Shown one piece after another: positions 42,881 to 56,155 of a DNA stretch of 64,000 bases. The notes under the pieces were generated by a model that did not search any database, was not told the origin of the DNA, and was given only the letters and a program-made list of their open reading frames with translations. Each line of letters opens with the position of its first letter. Position 1 is the first letter of the stretch. Made by a program: the position numbers and the translations under genes. The DNA comes from Cyrtodaria siliqua (lineage: Eukaryota; Mollusca; Bivalvia; Adapedonta; Hiatellidae): contig JAWPHD010002647.1 of assembly GCA_037043455.1 (NCBI GenBank), positions 124,001 through 188,000 on the forward strand, read 5' to 3'.

Positions 42881-44460
42881 CATGTTCAGTTAGGGTATGA
42901 TGACTGAAATTTGCATTTTTATGGGTACAATTGTACTGAGAGTATATTTGCAAAAAGTAAAATTTCTTTACTGCCATTCTGGGGGTGCCCACCTTCAGTG
43001 CAATATTAGAGGCTGAACGCAATACAATAGTCCCAATTTGCTGGTCATTTTTGAATGTCTCTAAGATAGTTCTTTAGAAACATTTAGGTTTTATCATCAG
43101 TTCGGATATAGGAATAGGAATTGTAGGCCAAATGGCTATAATGGAGGCCTATGGGAAATGCAATAGTGGTATATGACCTACTGGTCTGCTCAAACTTATT
43201 TACATATTTTCGGACCAGCCACCAGGGAGATTAAGCTGATTTCGTCACGTGTTCAACCCTTTCCCACATATAAAACGCTGAATAACCATGTTACTTTATT
43301 GAAATTACTATGGACGCACTCTAAAATGCAGACGCGTTTTTAGATTCTATTTTGTTTTCATGCAGAAAGTATCCATTTCACATGCAACTATACCTAACAC
43401 CGCAATTATATGATTCGGAACAGCCTCAAGTTCCGATAGTCTACGGAAGTTATCGAGTTTGTACGATATGGATAACTGTCAGGTGGCAGTGAATAGTTAC
43501 TTTGAAATTCTCACTTTTGTAACGCAATTGCACACAGTCAGTGTTACACATGTGTGCTCAAAATGCATAGATGCATAGCATTATGAAGCGGAGCGAAGTC
43601 TTATGTCGTGAACATAATATGGTTGGTAGAAAACATCCCTACTGATGTTATTGAGGATGTATTTTAGGGAGACCTAAAATTTAATTTATTTTATCAAGTT
43701 AATGCAACAATAATGTATTTGAACAATTCCACAATTACGACTGGAATACACGGAAGACTAGGCTTGTTAGAACGCATTCTATTACGATTTTTTTTACCGC
43801 CAAGTTTAAAATTGCTATCTCTAGCGCGTAACCATAGTTGGGATAGATATACCTTCTCGGGTCTTTTATTTTAAATGTTCAGTGTAAATTCTTTAAGTGA
43901 TCTATGGCTTATTTAGTTTAATTTTATCAAGTTAATAAAGAAACAATGTAGCTGAAAAATTCTAAAAAAATACAAATCCGGAATTACTACCTTGCGTTTA
44001 TTTGCGTGATGTTTATCTATAATAGGGTATAATGCAAACTGTTAAAGATAACAGTAAGTCTGCGTTTATTCAAAGTAATTTTACATCGTAAAAATGTAAC
44101 CCCATTGATGACTTTCTTTACTCTTCAAGTGCATTACACGCATTACATGTATTACACGCCATGACTAAACACGATCTGAAATTTAATAATATTGTCTGGT
44201 TTTAAACTTTCATTTATTTGTAATTTTGTTTTTAGAATGATGTCCTATGTAACTATATATAAATTAATGTACGGTTTACTTCAATTTGTCAAATTCAAAA
44301 ACTACCACTCAATTTCTTAGTTAGGACATTTCCAAGTTAAAGTTAAATATTTAAAATTAATTTTTTTTTCCCCTCTTAATAAAGTTGCAACAACTGGCAG
44401 TGAAAAATAAAACTCGATAGTTCACATTATCCAGAGTCCTTATATATAAGGACCCTATCC
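42881..44460. other. Foldback spacer, no gene
   Basis: AT-rich non-coding sequence. A short block TCAAGTTAATGCAACAATAA at ~43697 recurs at 49326. Confidence 0.5.
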
Positions 44461-44461
44461 C

Positions 44462-44462
<1 letters not shown>

Positions 44463-44509
<47 letters not shown>
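44463..44509. repeat. (AG)n microsatellite
   Basis: An uninterrupted GA run of ~46 bp. Confidence 0.97.
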
Positions 44510-44511
<2 letters not shown>

Positions 44512-44565
44512 CGGACATGTATGCAGTATTATATTAAAGAAACTTTTAATCCGAAATAACATTTA

Positions 44566-44569
<4 letters not shown>

Positions 44570-44607
<38 letters not shown>
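44570..44607. repeat. (TA)n microsatellite
   Basis: A TA run of ~38 bp. Confidence 0.97.
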
Positions 44608-44609
<2 letters not shown>

Positions 44610-44920
44610 ACTGAAATGCCACTGCTATATTATGCAAATGTATACTCTATAAAACATAACGACACGTTAAATCGGTGGTTTATTAGTATAAATCAAGCAC
44701 CTGCTGTATTATTTATTATTATATAACCTATAAATAGACGCGTTTTCATTGGCTAAAAAGTAATTTTTTAGAAAAAATATCTAGCGATATTGACCTGTTT
44801 TTTTCTGATATTGACCAGTTTTATAAATAGTAACAGGGGAAGACCGGGGAATCCCACGAGCCGCCTATTAATATCATTCGCCTTTATCCGTACGCTATTG
44901 AGGGTTATATAATAAAACAG

Positions 44921-45054
44921 TTATGGACTTTTCAGCTGTTATACATGATGTTGATATGTACCAAAAAATCATTATTGACCTCGGCTATCGCCTCGGTCAA
45001 TAATGATTTTTTTGGTGCATATCACATCATGTATAACAGCTGAAAAGTCCATAA
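44921..45054. repeat. 134-bp near-perfect hairpin (left of inner foldback)
   Basis: The arm from TTATGGACTTTTCAGCTG to ATTATTGACCTCGGC pairs with its complement after a short TATCGCC turn, with only a few mismatches. The inverted copy lies at 47778-47911. Confidence 0.9.
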
Positions 45055-47230
45055 TTGTATAATATTCACTTTTTTATATATTAGCAACTTAAAAAATAAT
45101 AAATATTCATTCTTACCTTCAATTTCTTTGAATCCGTGGAAATAATACATCGCAAATATTATATATCTCTTCCATAAGGCTCGAAACACAGCTAAAATTC
45201 AACTAAATCCAAATTATAATTTCTGGAAGATACCATTTTCACTATAGGTATTTAGGATTTTTTTTTTTTTTTTTTCTATATTACTCTTTTGTCATTGTGA
45301 CAATAATTTCCAACAAAGTCATTTGTTTAATCTTATTAAATTTACAATATTGATTTCTTGTAATTCACATACTGGAATTATTGTAATTAAAATACTGATT
45401 CAATTAAACCAACTCTTCATAGCGACAGATAACTTATCACCCCTTATTGGCAAAATAGACTCGTCCACCCGTTGTCTAAATAACAGCTGGTGCATCTGGT
45501 TTAGCATCTGGTGGTTTAGTGTATTAGTGGGCGTTTTTGACACTTTGAAAAACATATTGATACAGTCAGTATATAGAAGATGGATTTAAAAGAGATGAAA
45601 CGACTTACATTTCACAGGTAAGCATTTTTATATTATTTTTTTGTTTCTTTTTATTTAAGTTCTACAGTGTACATGTTTATTTATGTTAGTTATATTACTA
45701 AATATTTTATCTAAGAACGGTGTATGTTATCATGGTTATCATATCTAATGTTATGAGGGAGAAATACACATATCTAAAAGTGTGTTTTAAAACAGAGTAA
45801 TAAGAGATTTGTATTGTATTTTACTGCTCAAGCGTATGTTTAAAGTTCTCAAGTCATGTTGTGCTTCATGAACATGTTGATGTTTATTTAAATCGAAATC
45901 AATACACTACAATAGATATTTACAATTCACGCATTGCAATATCTGTGAAAATCGAGAATAAGATTGTATTTGATGACGTAGAAAACTTTGAACAGGTAAA
46001 TTAATCCACAGGTAAATGTATTTATCAATTATCTGGCAATAGTTATACAACTATACAATTCAGATTTACATCATTTCCCCGTGCAGTCACGCAGTAGTAA
46101 AAGTAGTATCTACGTCAAGCATATAATACCTATTTTTACATTCAACTTAGTAACGGTTTTCAATACATGTTTCACTCCGAGACTATCAAGAAATGTTCAA
46201 ATGATGTTTAAGAGTTAAATTTGTTAATTAGTAATGCTACAAAAAGGGTGGTCATTCATCTTTAAGAAAATTTCACGGGTGATCGGGAATATTGACATGT
46301 TTATATGCGTATATATAGGTATTAATATACTCTATTTGATTTTCACTTCTCTCATGGTGTTTTCAGAAGTGCCTGATTCTCTTATCTCTACAATCGCATT
46401 TCCCTGCATATATTTTTAGGTTTAAAATGTAGTATTGGTGCGATATAATCAAAATTAGGTAATATGCAGAACAATTTGCTTCAATAATTGTATTCAGTTA
46501 TCTTAGTACTCGTTGAGTATGAGATTTTATCACAAACTTCCATATAAATACGTTGTTACGATATAGACTTAGGCAGTCATATCAATCAGGATGTAGTTGC
46601 CGGGCAATAAAGTTTCATCACACGGTTAAAAAATGTCATATCACGGAAATAACCGAATATTCTTTATGATTCTTTCAGCGGAGTGATACGGAAATTACCG
46701 ATTAGTTACGATTGTATACGATGTGTCACTCGTATCGTATGTCGTCTGTTTGTCATCCTGCTTTCGCGCCAGATTATTGGCGATACATCTACATGTGTAC
46801 GTTGAGCTGTCATCTTTGACCATAGCTCTACGGAAATGACTTGACTAGTAATGAGGATGAAATAAAATGGATGATAGATAGATAAAAGTCAAATAAAGAA
46901 ATAAATAAGGCATAATACACGGACCACAAAGATAATTTAACAACTTTATAATAAACTCAATTATATAGAACCATCCGTGGATAAAATAACCACTTGTGAC
47001 CATTCACTTTCTGAATTAGACAATTCCAAAGTCAATGCCATTCATTTTAAATCAAATTTCGGAAACAAATGTCGTTTATATCTACACAAATGTACGCGAC
47101 AGACGTGAATGAAAACATACAAATGTGATTACATTTATTAATTCTCCCTGGAAAAAAAGCGCAGTAAATTAGTTGAATTTGGCAGTTCAACAAAGTCATT
47201 GCTGAAGTATATGATAAACAGAATAAAAAT
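45055..47230. other. Inner foldback interior, no gene
   Basis: AT-rich sequence without recognisable coding or RNA signals. Short open frames (45323-45589, 46234-46419) have no signature. Confidence 0.5.
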
Positions 47231-47352
47231 GTGTATTTTCATATCACACCCTACATTAGGCCCTCGACCCATATCAGCCCTCGAGCTAAAGCTCTCAGCT
47301 CGAGGGCTGATATGGCGTCTCAGGCCTGATATAGGGTGTCATGAAAATACCC
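47231..47352. repeat. ~120-bp hairpin repeat
   Basis: Arms GTATTTTCATATCACACCCT..CATATCAGCCCTCGAGCT are mirrored by AGCTCGAGGGCTGATATG..AGGGTGTCATGAAAATAC. It is related in core (GGCCCTCGA, CTCGAGCT) to the hairpin at 26851-26920. Confidence 0.8.
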
Positions 47353-47777
47353 ATTTATTATTCTCTTTGCATTGTGAACAAAATAGATGGATTTTTCTTT
47401 AATTGCAGTTAAAATGTCAGCATGATAACTTGTTGATACCTTTATTCTATAAATATAACATCATTCTTTGTTTGTTCTGTAAACTAGCTAGTTTTAATTA
47501 TCGTGTCGTATGTATCTATGATTATGAATATTCAATTACAATGTATCTAAGAATCCTAGACCAGGGTCTTCCCCAGCCATTTATGGCGTATCGGCGCCGC
47601 GATCCCTTACTTTTGAAACAGACATGCCGCGATCCTTAATCTGACCGAGACCCTTTAAAACCGTGCCGCGATCCCTTTAAAGTGGGTCAAAACATTCATT
47701 TCCCAGTGTTAATTAATGACATAATTATCTGACCAAATAACGCCTTGAGGCATAAACTCCTGACAAGCATTATACAA

Positions 47778-47911
47778 TTATGGACTTTTCAGCTGTTATA
47801 CATGATGTGATATGCACCAAAAAAATCATTATTGACCGAGGCGATAGCCGAGGTCAATAATGATTTTTTGGTACATATCAACATCATGTATAACAGCTGA
47901 AAAGTCCATAA
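47778..47911. repeat. 134-bp near-perfect hairpin (right of inner foldback)
   Basis: Inverted copy of 44921-45054. Confidence 0.9.
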
Positions 47912-47939
47912 CTGTTTTATTATATAACCCTCAATTTAC

Positions 47940-48030
47940 AATTATATAAAACAGGTCAATATCAAAAAAACAATTATATAAAACAGGTCAATATCAAAAA
48001 AACAGGTCAATATCAAAAAAACAGGTCAAT
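47940..48030. repeat. Short tandem of CAGGTCAATATCAAAAAAA
   Basis: Four units lie in the right terminal repeat of the inner foldback. The left terminus has about two. Confidence 0.85.
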
Positions 48031-48104
48031 ATCGCTAGATATTTTTTCTAAAAAAATACTTTTTAGCCAATGAAAACGCGTCTATTTATAGGTTATATAA
48101 TAAA

Positions 48105-51100
48105 CGTCCTTAGCCACTAATTTGAGTGTTTTCATAAGGATTAGAGGGGCCGGCAGAGGTGTTAATTACCTCCGCGATAAGGATCTAATTTAAGAATTTA
48201 ACCATGCGTACATGATCTGTAAACTTATTACGTCATCAAATGTGAAAAACAATTTACTTATGTTATATTTTATTGTAGCGTTAAAATTAACGTTCCTCCA
48301 TCCACTTTATAGCGATTTTAAATAGATAATGATGAGAAAATAATCTCACAAATTATTCGATAACCACATAAAATTATAAGAATCTCGATCTTGCAGATTA
48401 TAAATTAGGTTACTTCCGGTTTCGAATTTGCTTCCCTGTTTCAAACTAAAACGATTAATTATGAAATGTATTATTTACCTTTATATATACTCTGTAAAAG
48501 AAGTTTTGGACCATTGCAGGGTTCGAACTCGTATAATGATCGCTGAACCATGACCATAACCCTTATGATCTCAGTTGATAATTCACAATAGATCAACAAT
48601 CAACAATAATTATCGTTTACAATGAAAGTTTGCGAAAAAATAATAATCTTTTTATTGGTTACTCGAATGTGTCCGTAACTGTTACTGTGTATGGACTTTG
48701 CGACATTTTTTACAGACCCTTTGTGTATTCGCGATATTTTTTTAAAATCAAATCTTGTTTGGAATTTAATTTTCCTGGTACCAAATTAACCGGGTAGGGT
48801 AGACCTTGGTTACTAAAGTAAGATACTTAAATTTTGTCCACTAGTTTTATTTTTATATATGACTTTATATACCCTGGTCCAAAACGTTTTTTACCGAGTA
48901 TATATATGAATTCTTCTAGGCTAGACGAATGCAACCTACACGAAACATTATATTATAAAACATGAACTGTTTAAAGTGGCACTCTGCAATAATGATTTTT
49001 AAAAATATCGCACATTGTTATTTCTTTCTACCCGAGTTTAATATAATTATACAAATGATCATTAGTGTCTTTTTAAAACAGTTCAAAACCTGTTATTTTA
49101 GTATGGTGCATCAATTAATTCGTGAAGGCGGTACATCATGCACATTTTCTTTTTTGTTTATAAAGAAATCTATTCCAAAACCTGATGTCATGAGACTTCC
49201 GGTCTAGATTTCTTAAAAAATAAATAAAAGAAACGTTATGAAATTACCAATATTAGCACCTATGCGATATCTACACACGATGCTAGCGTTGTAATAAACT
49301 GCGATTTTATTGCCAAGTTTTTATCAAGTTAATGCAACAATAATGTATTTGAACAATTCTGAAAAAAAAAAAATGTACTCCTTTCAATTGATATTCGTTA
49401 TCCTTTTTTTTAAAACAATGACTTTATGTTCAAATGATTTTTAAGTCAATGCATTACAAATGCCATCATCTGTTTTAAAACTGAAACTAAAATATGTTGT
49501 AGAAATACATGAATATAAAACAGTATTTTCCATTTGTGGTGTTTGTTTTAGCATTGGTTAGTTAAACACGTAATCAGACTCGGGAATTTCCACTATATAT
49601 ATTGTATATACTGCACACTTAATTCACATACTATTCCAAAGAAATTCAAAGATGTTGTGTAAACAAAAAGTTGCAGTTAGTTAGAGAAAGGATACAACTG
49701 TGATGTTGTAGAAGCTTTATCGCAGTACACTTTGTAAATTCATAAATGTTGAAGTTTCTCTTTGAAAAATGGAGCCATTTTAGTAATGTATTTAATGAAG
49801 AGTTTGCAAAAATGTGCATCCTAAGTTTGCTCACATGCCAGAGCCAAACACGTACTCGGCCAATAATGCAACTTTGAAGGAATACTAGTTGCTGTTTTTG
49901 ACGTTTTTTCCGAACGGAAATTTCTTACGATTAACTGCAGTACATACAATATATAGCGGAAATTCCCGGGTTGCGTTTCTTTTTCGTTTCAGTATATATT
50001 TATGATAAATGATCATTGACAATGTGGATTGACCAAACGATAAGCCAATCCATAGACTGGTCACATTTGAATGGTTTCTCCAAAGTAATCTAAAGTTAAT
50101 AGTGTTAAAATTGCATCGTTACACCGAATATATTTTGTTTTATTACGCAGTTAGATTGCTGTCTAAATACATAAACTTATGGTAGACTAAGACGAAACAA
50201 ATTAATCCCAGAATGTAATTAAATTGTATGCAAGCAGGTTTATTGTCAAAATGCTACTGGATAAATAAATCGAGACGCTGATTTCAATGCTTGATAAACA
50301 TTTCAAGTGTGTCCCTTTAAAGAAATGTGGATCAAATAAACACGAGCACTATATCTGGTCCACGAAATAAGACTTATGAAACGTCTTATTGTTCATACGA
50401 CACGGTATTAATAAGAACGCACGCTATAGCTACCACGCGTGTATATAAGACTAACGCATACACATATTTTACCTAACATGTAAGTATGTGATACAAAATG
50501 AAATACTTAAAACCTACACGTACATTCGTTATAGTTAATATGAACAATCGACCGTCATATATAACCTTGCATGTGTTAGAAATGACGTAAAACACCATAC
50601 AAACAAAACAAAGACATTATCAACATTATGCAGATAATACGTAACGTACATAAAACGTGGCACGGTTCCTTACATTTCAATCTGATATTCAAGTTGCCAC
50701 AAACCGTAAGGCGGTTGAAGGTTCTTTCAAGAAGGTCAACCAAAATCTAAATTGCCAATTGAAGTTTAATTTAATGCCTACACATCCATATCAACAAATT
50801 CTGTTAATGTCCATGTATATCTGTTGGATCGTACCGACGAAGCGTGGCAACACACTAGTTTAAGTTCGCTGTGTATTGTGCTATATTGTAAATGGTACGT
50901 TACAGTAACAGTAACTGCGAATTTCTGATAAAACAACAACAATAACAGAAACGAATTGTTTGTAAATTCTTAAACATAGTTTATAGTTGTTGTTTTTTTC
51001 TTCATATAATCATGATAATCTGAACGAAGTAAACATAAGTTAATCCACTTTTGTAACATCAAGATCGCGTAATCGTCAATAAATTAGCAAGCTATCGTGC

Positions 51101-51564
51101 AGTGATAATTGGGGAAAACAATATTCTATTTCTCTCCCATTAGTTTTTCTAAATATAGATTAACTTGTATTTGTTCAGTCATTAATATTAATTATAATAT
51201 TAGTATATAACAAATAGTTTTGGAACGTAATTAACTGTTAATATTAAACACTGTAATACCAATAATATATTATATTTATATAATACATTGCGTACGTACA
51301 CCGTACACTATATCAACACGTACGCAGGCGCAAGCTAACACGACAGGGTACCCTACAGGCTGACGATAATATTAAAACGTGTACATGACAGAAACACTGC
51401 ATACATGATTCTTAGCTGTACGCATTCAAGTTCTTCAAGCACGGGCATGTGACAATTACACGAACATCCGCGATACTTAAACGAACAATCTTGAATAGTT
51501 CACATGCACGTACCAGGGGCGGATCCAGGATTTCAGCTCAGTGGAGGCGTAAGATTTTGGTCAA
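48105..51564. other. Foldback spacer, right part, no gene
   Basis: AT-rich non-coding sequence. No open frame with a recognisable family. A tRNA-like B-box (GAGTTCGAACCC on the minus strand near 48520) is isolated. Confidence 0.5.
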
Positions 51565-51773
51565 TTTTCGGGTCGGTCCGTATCTAGCCTCATACAACGG
51601 TTGCGGTGGTTGATAGGGTAAAAAAGTCCGTTTTCAACTAAAAGGATTAAAGTTTAAAACAATGTGTTAATGAAACCAGTCATTAGCCATTATGCGTCGA
51701 ACTAGCGAAGCGAGCGAGAAACTAATTATACTGAGGGCGTGCATCGAAATTTTTTAACACAAAAAGGATTTAA

Positions 51774-52321
51774 AGGGAATGTAGCGACACAGCCAAACCA
51801 TCTTTTATATTAAGAGTTCTGAAAAACTTGAATAAGGGTGAAAGAATTATCAAAATCGGATGATAAACAAAGAAGAATATATCGATCATTTGAAGTTTCT
51901 GTTGAAACAGATATGGAAGCGGCCATTTTGAAAGCTTTGACATCACGGTTCTAAATTACCATATATGCAATAGTTTTAAATATGAAAATTTACACATTTA
52001 TAGGGAAAAACGACAGCAATTGTATGAAAAATATGTAATAATTAATGGCAATAATGCTTTATGTGACCAGTAAACATTTTTGCATTCATTTGCAATGATT
52101 TTCTTCGTTTTAAAAGATATTTATCAATATTCCATATATGGTAATATGAAACTATGATGTCATAGTTCTAAAATGGCGGCTCCCATATCCTTTTTAAAAC
52201 AACCTTTAAATGGTTATATCTTTTTTGTTTATCATCCGATTTTGATAATTCTTTCACCTTTTTCCAAGTTTTTCAGAACTCTAAATAATAGAGCTCGTTT
52301 GGCTGTGTCGCTACAATCCCT
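51774..52321. mobile_element. 548-bp MITE with TTAA target duplication
   Basis: The left end AGGGAATGTAGCGACACAGC and the inverted right end (AGGGATTGTAGCGACACAGC) are flanked by TTAA at 51770-51773 and 52322-52325. Sub-terminal inverted repeats extend ~100 bp (ATTATCAAAATCGGATGATA and complement). The adjacent 115-bp repeat units read GGATTTAACAATG without the insertion, so the empty site is visible. TTAA duplication suggests mobilisation by a piggyBac-type transposase. Confidence 0.85.
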
Positions 52322-53324
52322 TTAACAATGTGTTAATTAAACCACTCATTAGCCATTATGCGTCGAGCGAGCGAAGCGAGAATTGTTTTTATACTGAGGG
52401 TGTGCTTCGAAATTGTTTAACACATAATGGATTTAACAATGTGTTAATTAAACCAGTCATTATCCATTATACGTCGAGCGAGCGAAACGAGCGAGATTTT
52501 TCTTTATACAGAGGTGCATCGAAATTGTTTAACACAAAAAGGATTTAACAATATGTTAATTAAACCACTTATTAGCCATTATGCTTCCAGCGAGCGAAGC
52601 GAAAGAGAAAAAATATATACTGAGAGCGTGCATCGAAATTGTTTGATATTTTATCTACAGTAACATGGACATACATGTATGATCCGGAAACTTTAGGGGT
52701 GGGGGGATGGGAGTGGGGCGCCGGGTGCGCTCCCCCCTGGATCCGCTAGTGCGTACGATATACTAACATGTACGTATGTGATGGATAACTCGAAAGTAAG
52801 TATGAAACTAACATGTTCCGACGTGATTCTAACCCGTATGTACCTGATACGTATGTTTCTGGTAGCATAGCGTACGGCTGTCACAGTCACATCGACACGT
52901 GTCAGTATTACTAATGTTCGCGTTAGCTGTCACTTTCGGACGTATATGTGAGCATCATAATCATATAATCTTAATATTTGTTTTAATTTATATTTCATAT
53001 AAATCATATTTCATATTTTAATATGAAATAGTTCATATCCATTAAACATATTTTCAGGAGTGTGTGTTTAACATAAACAAGTATGTTAACATAAACAAGT
53101 ACGCTTCTTAACGACTTAACAGATCAACTTAAACTGTTGACATAGTTTGCACGTGTATTTACAAGAATTTGCTTATAGTCTTTTTCAGAAACCAGAAACT
53201 TAAGGAAGAAGAGAAAGGTGGATCACATAACGATTCTTCTAAGCATACCACTGATGAAACAGAGCGCACATGTTTTTTCATTATGTATTGCATTATGTTA
53301 AATTTGATATTTCGACTTGATTGA

Positions 53325-53401
53325 TGTTCACATTGTTGCTGCTACTACTACTGCTGCTACGACTGTTACTTCTGCTAATGCAACTACTGCTGCTACTACT
53401 T

Positions 53402-53433
<32 letters not shown>

Positions 53434-53720
53434 GCTAATGCTGCTGTTCTGCTGCTGCAGCTACTACTATTACTACTGCTGCTGCTGCTGCTGCTGCAGC
53501 TTCTACTACTGCTGCTACTAATACTACTACTACTACTGCTGTTGCTACTACTAGTATACTACTGCTACTATTTCTACTACTACAAATATTATTATTAGTA
53601 GTAGTAATGGTATTAGTAGCAGTAGTAGTAGCAGTTCTAAAAGTAGTAGTAGTAGCAGTAGTAGTGTAGTAGCAGGAGCAGTTGTTTAAAGTATAGTATT
53701 AGCATCAACGTAAGCCGTGG
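53325..53720. repeat. Trinucleotide tract, right arm
   Basis: Imperfect (CTA/CTG)n turning into (GTA/GCA)n at about 53595. Mirror of 40885-41300. Confidence 0.9.
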
Positions 53721-54384
53721 TAGTAGTAGTAATTGTTTTGGTATTTATATGCACTCGTTCTTCATTGTATTACGCTCCTAAAGTCTCGCAATATTGTTAC
53801 GCTGAAGAACTCATGCATATATCCCCATACATATCTAATAACCTATAATTATTCAAAAAATATATCACTTTTAAGTTAGAGAGATGTCTCTTTAACTTCA
53901 GGATGTATCTCTTTTTAACGAGATATCTCTGTTCTTTGAGAGATATCTGTTTTTAAGAGATATCTCTCGCTCTGATGACTTTTGTGTATTCGTGTCGATA
54001 CGGAAGCTCATTCACCACTGTATTGGTAACAAATTGGCGAATACTATCCCACATATTGTACGTTAAGCACACATGTCACCAGGGAAGCTATATTATTCAG
54101 GATACTTGTGATTGAAAAAAATCATTTTTCACCGTCTAGATGTAATATGCGTTGTTTTTAGTGTAGACCCATGCCTGTTACAAGAAAAAGGTTACCATGC
54201 TAAAGCACGATAAAATATAAGTTTTCTCACTTCGAGATGAAAATAAATCCTATATTCACGACAAACCAACAAATATCCTCTATAAATTTTATTTAAATTA
54301 TGTATTTATTTGTTTAAAAAGTGTCTCGTCAGTTGATTGTGTAAATCACAAAAATTACATATTCATGGTATTTTCTTCTTATTG

Positions 54385-56155
54385 TGACAAAACGAGGAAA
54401 TTACCTCGTTATAACATGAATAGGATTTATACATGACTCAAAACACAGTTTGTTGTTACTTGGCACTACTGCGGCATTGGATAGGATCTATAAAAGACTC
54501 AAAACACAGTTTCACGTTTGTTACATGGATCTGCAAAAGGCTCAAAAGGCAGTTCGTTGTAACTGGGCACTACTGCTGCAAAACGAGGAAATTTCCTCGT
54601 TTTAAGATGGATAGGATTTACACATGACTCAAAATACAGTTTGTTGTTACTTGGTTCTACTGCGGCAAAAAACGAGGAAATTCCTCGTTTTTACAGGGAT
54701 GGGATCTACAAAAGTTTCAAAACGCAGTTTGTTGTTACTGGGCACTACTGCTGCAAAACGAGGAAATTTCCTCGTTTTTGCATGGATAGGATTTACACAT
54801 GACTCAAAACACAGTTTGTTGTTACTTGGGACTACTGCGGCAAAACGAGGAAATTTCCTCGTTTTTACAGGGATGGGAGCTACAAAAGTTTCAAAACGCA
54901 GTTTGTTTTTTACATGGATAGGATTTACACATGACTCAAAACACAGTTTGTTGTTACTTGGCACTACTGCGACAAAACGAGGAAATTTCCTCGTTTTTAC
55001 ATGGATAGGATTTACACAGGACGCAAAACACAGTTTGTTGTTACTTGGTTCTACTGCGGCAAAAAACGAGGAAATTTCCTCGTTTTTACAGGGATGGGAT
55101 CTACAAAAGTTTCAAAACTCAGTTTGTTGTTACTGGGCACTACTTCTGCAAAACGAGGAAATTTCCTCGTTTTTACATGGATAGGATTTACACATGACTC
55201 AAAACACAGTGTGTTGTTACTTGGTTCTACTGCGGCAAAAAACGAGGAAATTTCCTCGTTTTTACAGGGATGGCTACACAAGTTTCAAAACTCAGTTTGT
55301 TGTTACTGGGCACTACTGCTGCAAAACGAGGAAATTTCCTCGCTTTTGCATGGATAGGATTTACTAATGACTAAAAACACTGTTTGTTGTGACTTGGCAC
55401 TACTCCTGCAAAACGAGGAAATTTCCTCGTTTTTATACACATGACTCAAAATACAGTTTGTTGTTACTTGGTTCTACTGCGGCAAAAAACGAGGAAATTT
55501 CCTCGTTTTTACATGGATATATACCAAAGACTCAAAACACAGCTTGTTGTTACTGGGCACTACTGCTGTAAAACGAGGAAATTTCCTCGTTCTGCCATAG
55601 ATAGGATTTACACATGACTCAAAACACAGTTTTTATCACTTTTACTGGGCACTACTGAGGCAAAACGAGGAAATTTCCTCGATTTTACATGGATCGGCAT
55701 AACTGCGACAAAACGTGGAAATTTCCCCGCCCTTTGTACATGTACTTTAATTTGATTGTGTTTGTTCATTGTACATACCTTTTAATAATAAAGATTGATA
55801 CTATATATTGTTTTACGTTGTTATTACTGGGCACGACTGCTGCAAAACGAGGAAATTTCCTCGTTTTTGCATGGATAGGATTTCCACATGACTCAAAACA
55901 CTGTTTGTTGTTACTTGGCACTACTGCTGCAAAACGAGGAAATTTCCTCGTTTTTGCATGGATAGGATTTCCACATGACTCAAAACACTGTTTGTTGTTG
56001 CTTGGCACTACTGCTGCAAAACGAGGAAATTTCCTCGTTTTTGCATGGATAGGATTTCCACATAACTCAAAACACTGTTTGTTGTTACTTGGCACTACTG
56101 CTGCAAAACGAGGAAATTTCCTCGTTTTTATGCCATGAAAATGCGAGGAAATTTC
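54385..56155. repeat. 87-bp minisatellite, right array
   Basis: About 17-19 units with the ACGAGGAAATTTCCTCGT palindrome. Three near-identical consecutive units at 55850-56100 are exactly 87 bp apart. Some units are shortened to about half. Confidence 0.9.

Larger units (their letters stand above)
44716..48104. mobile_element. Inner foldback element (3.4 kb)
   Basis: The left end TTATTATATAACC is mirrored by GGTTATATAATAA at the right end. Both are followed inwards by ATAAATAGACGCGTTTTCAT, AGAAAAAATATCTAGC and GATATTGACCTG, and then a ~134-bp hairpin each. The terminal inverted repeat extends over ~340 bp. The interior (45060-47230) is AT-rich with no recognised protein, so the element is non-autonomous. 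It is nested in the giant foldback spacer. Confidence 0.75.

Noticed and set aside
48510..48590. A second tRNA-like SINE on the minus strand
   Set aside because: Only a B-box-like GAGTTCGAACCC is visible; the A box is not convincing.
53317..53598. Long open frames rich in Leu, Thr or Tyr over the trinucleotide tracts (also 41089-41319)
   Set aside because: They are simple-repeat translations in several frames with no start context or conserved domain.
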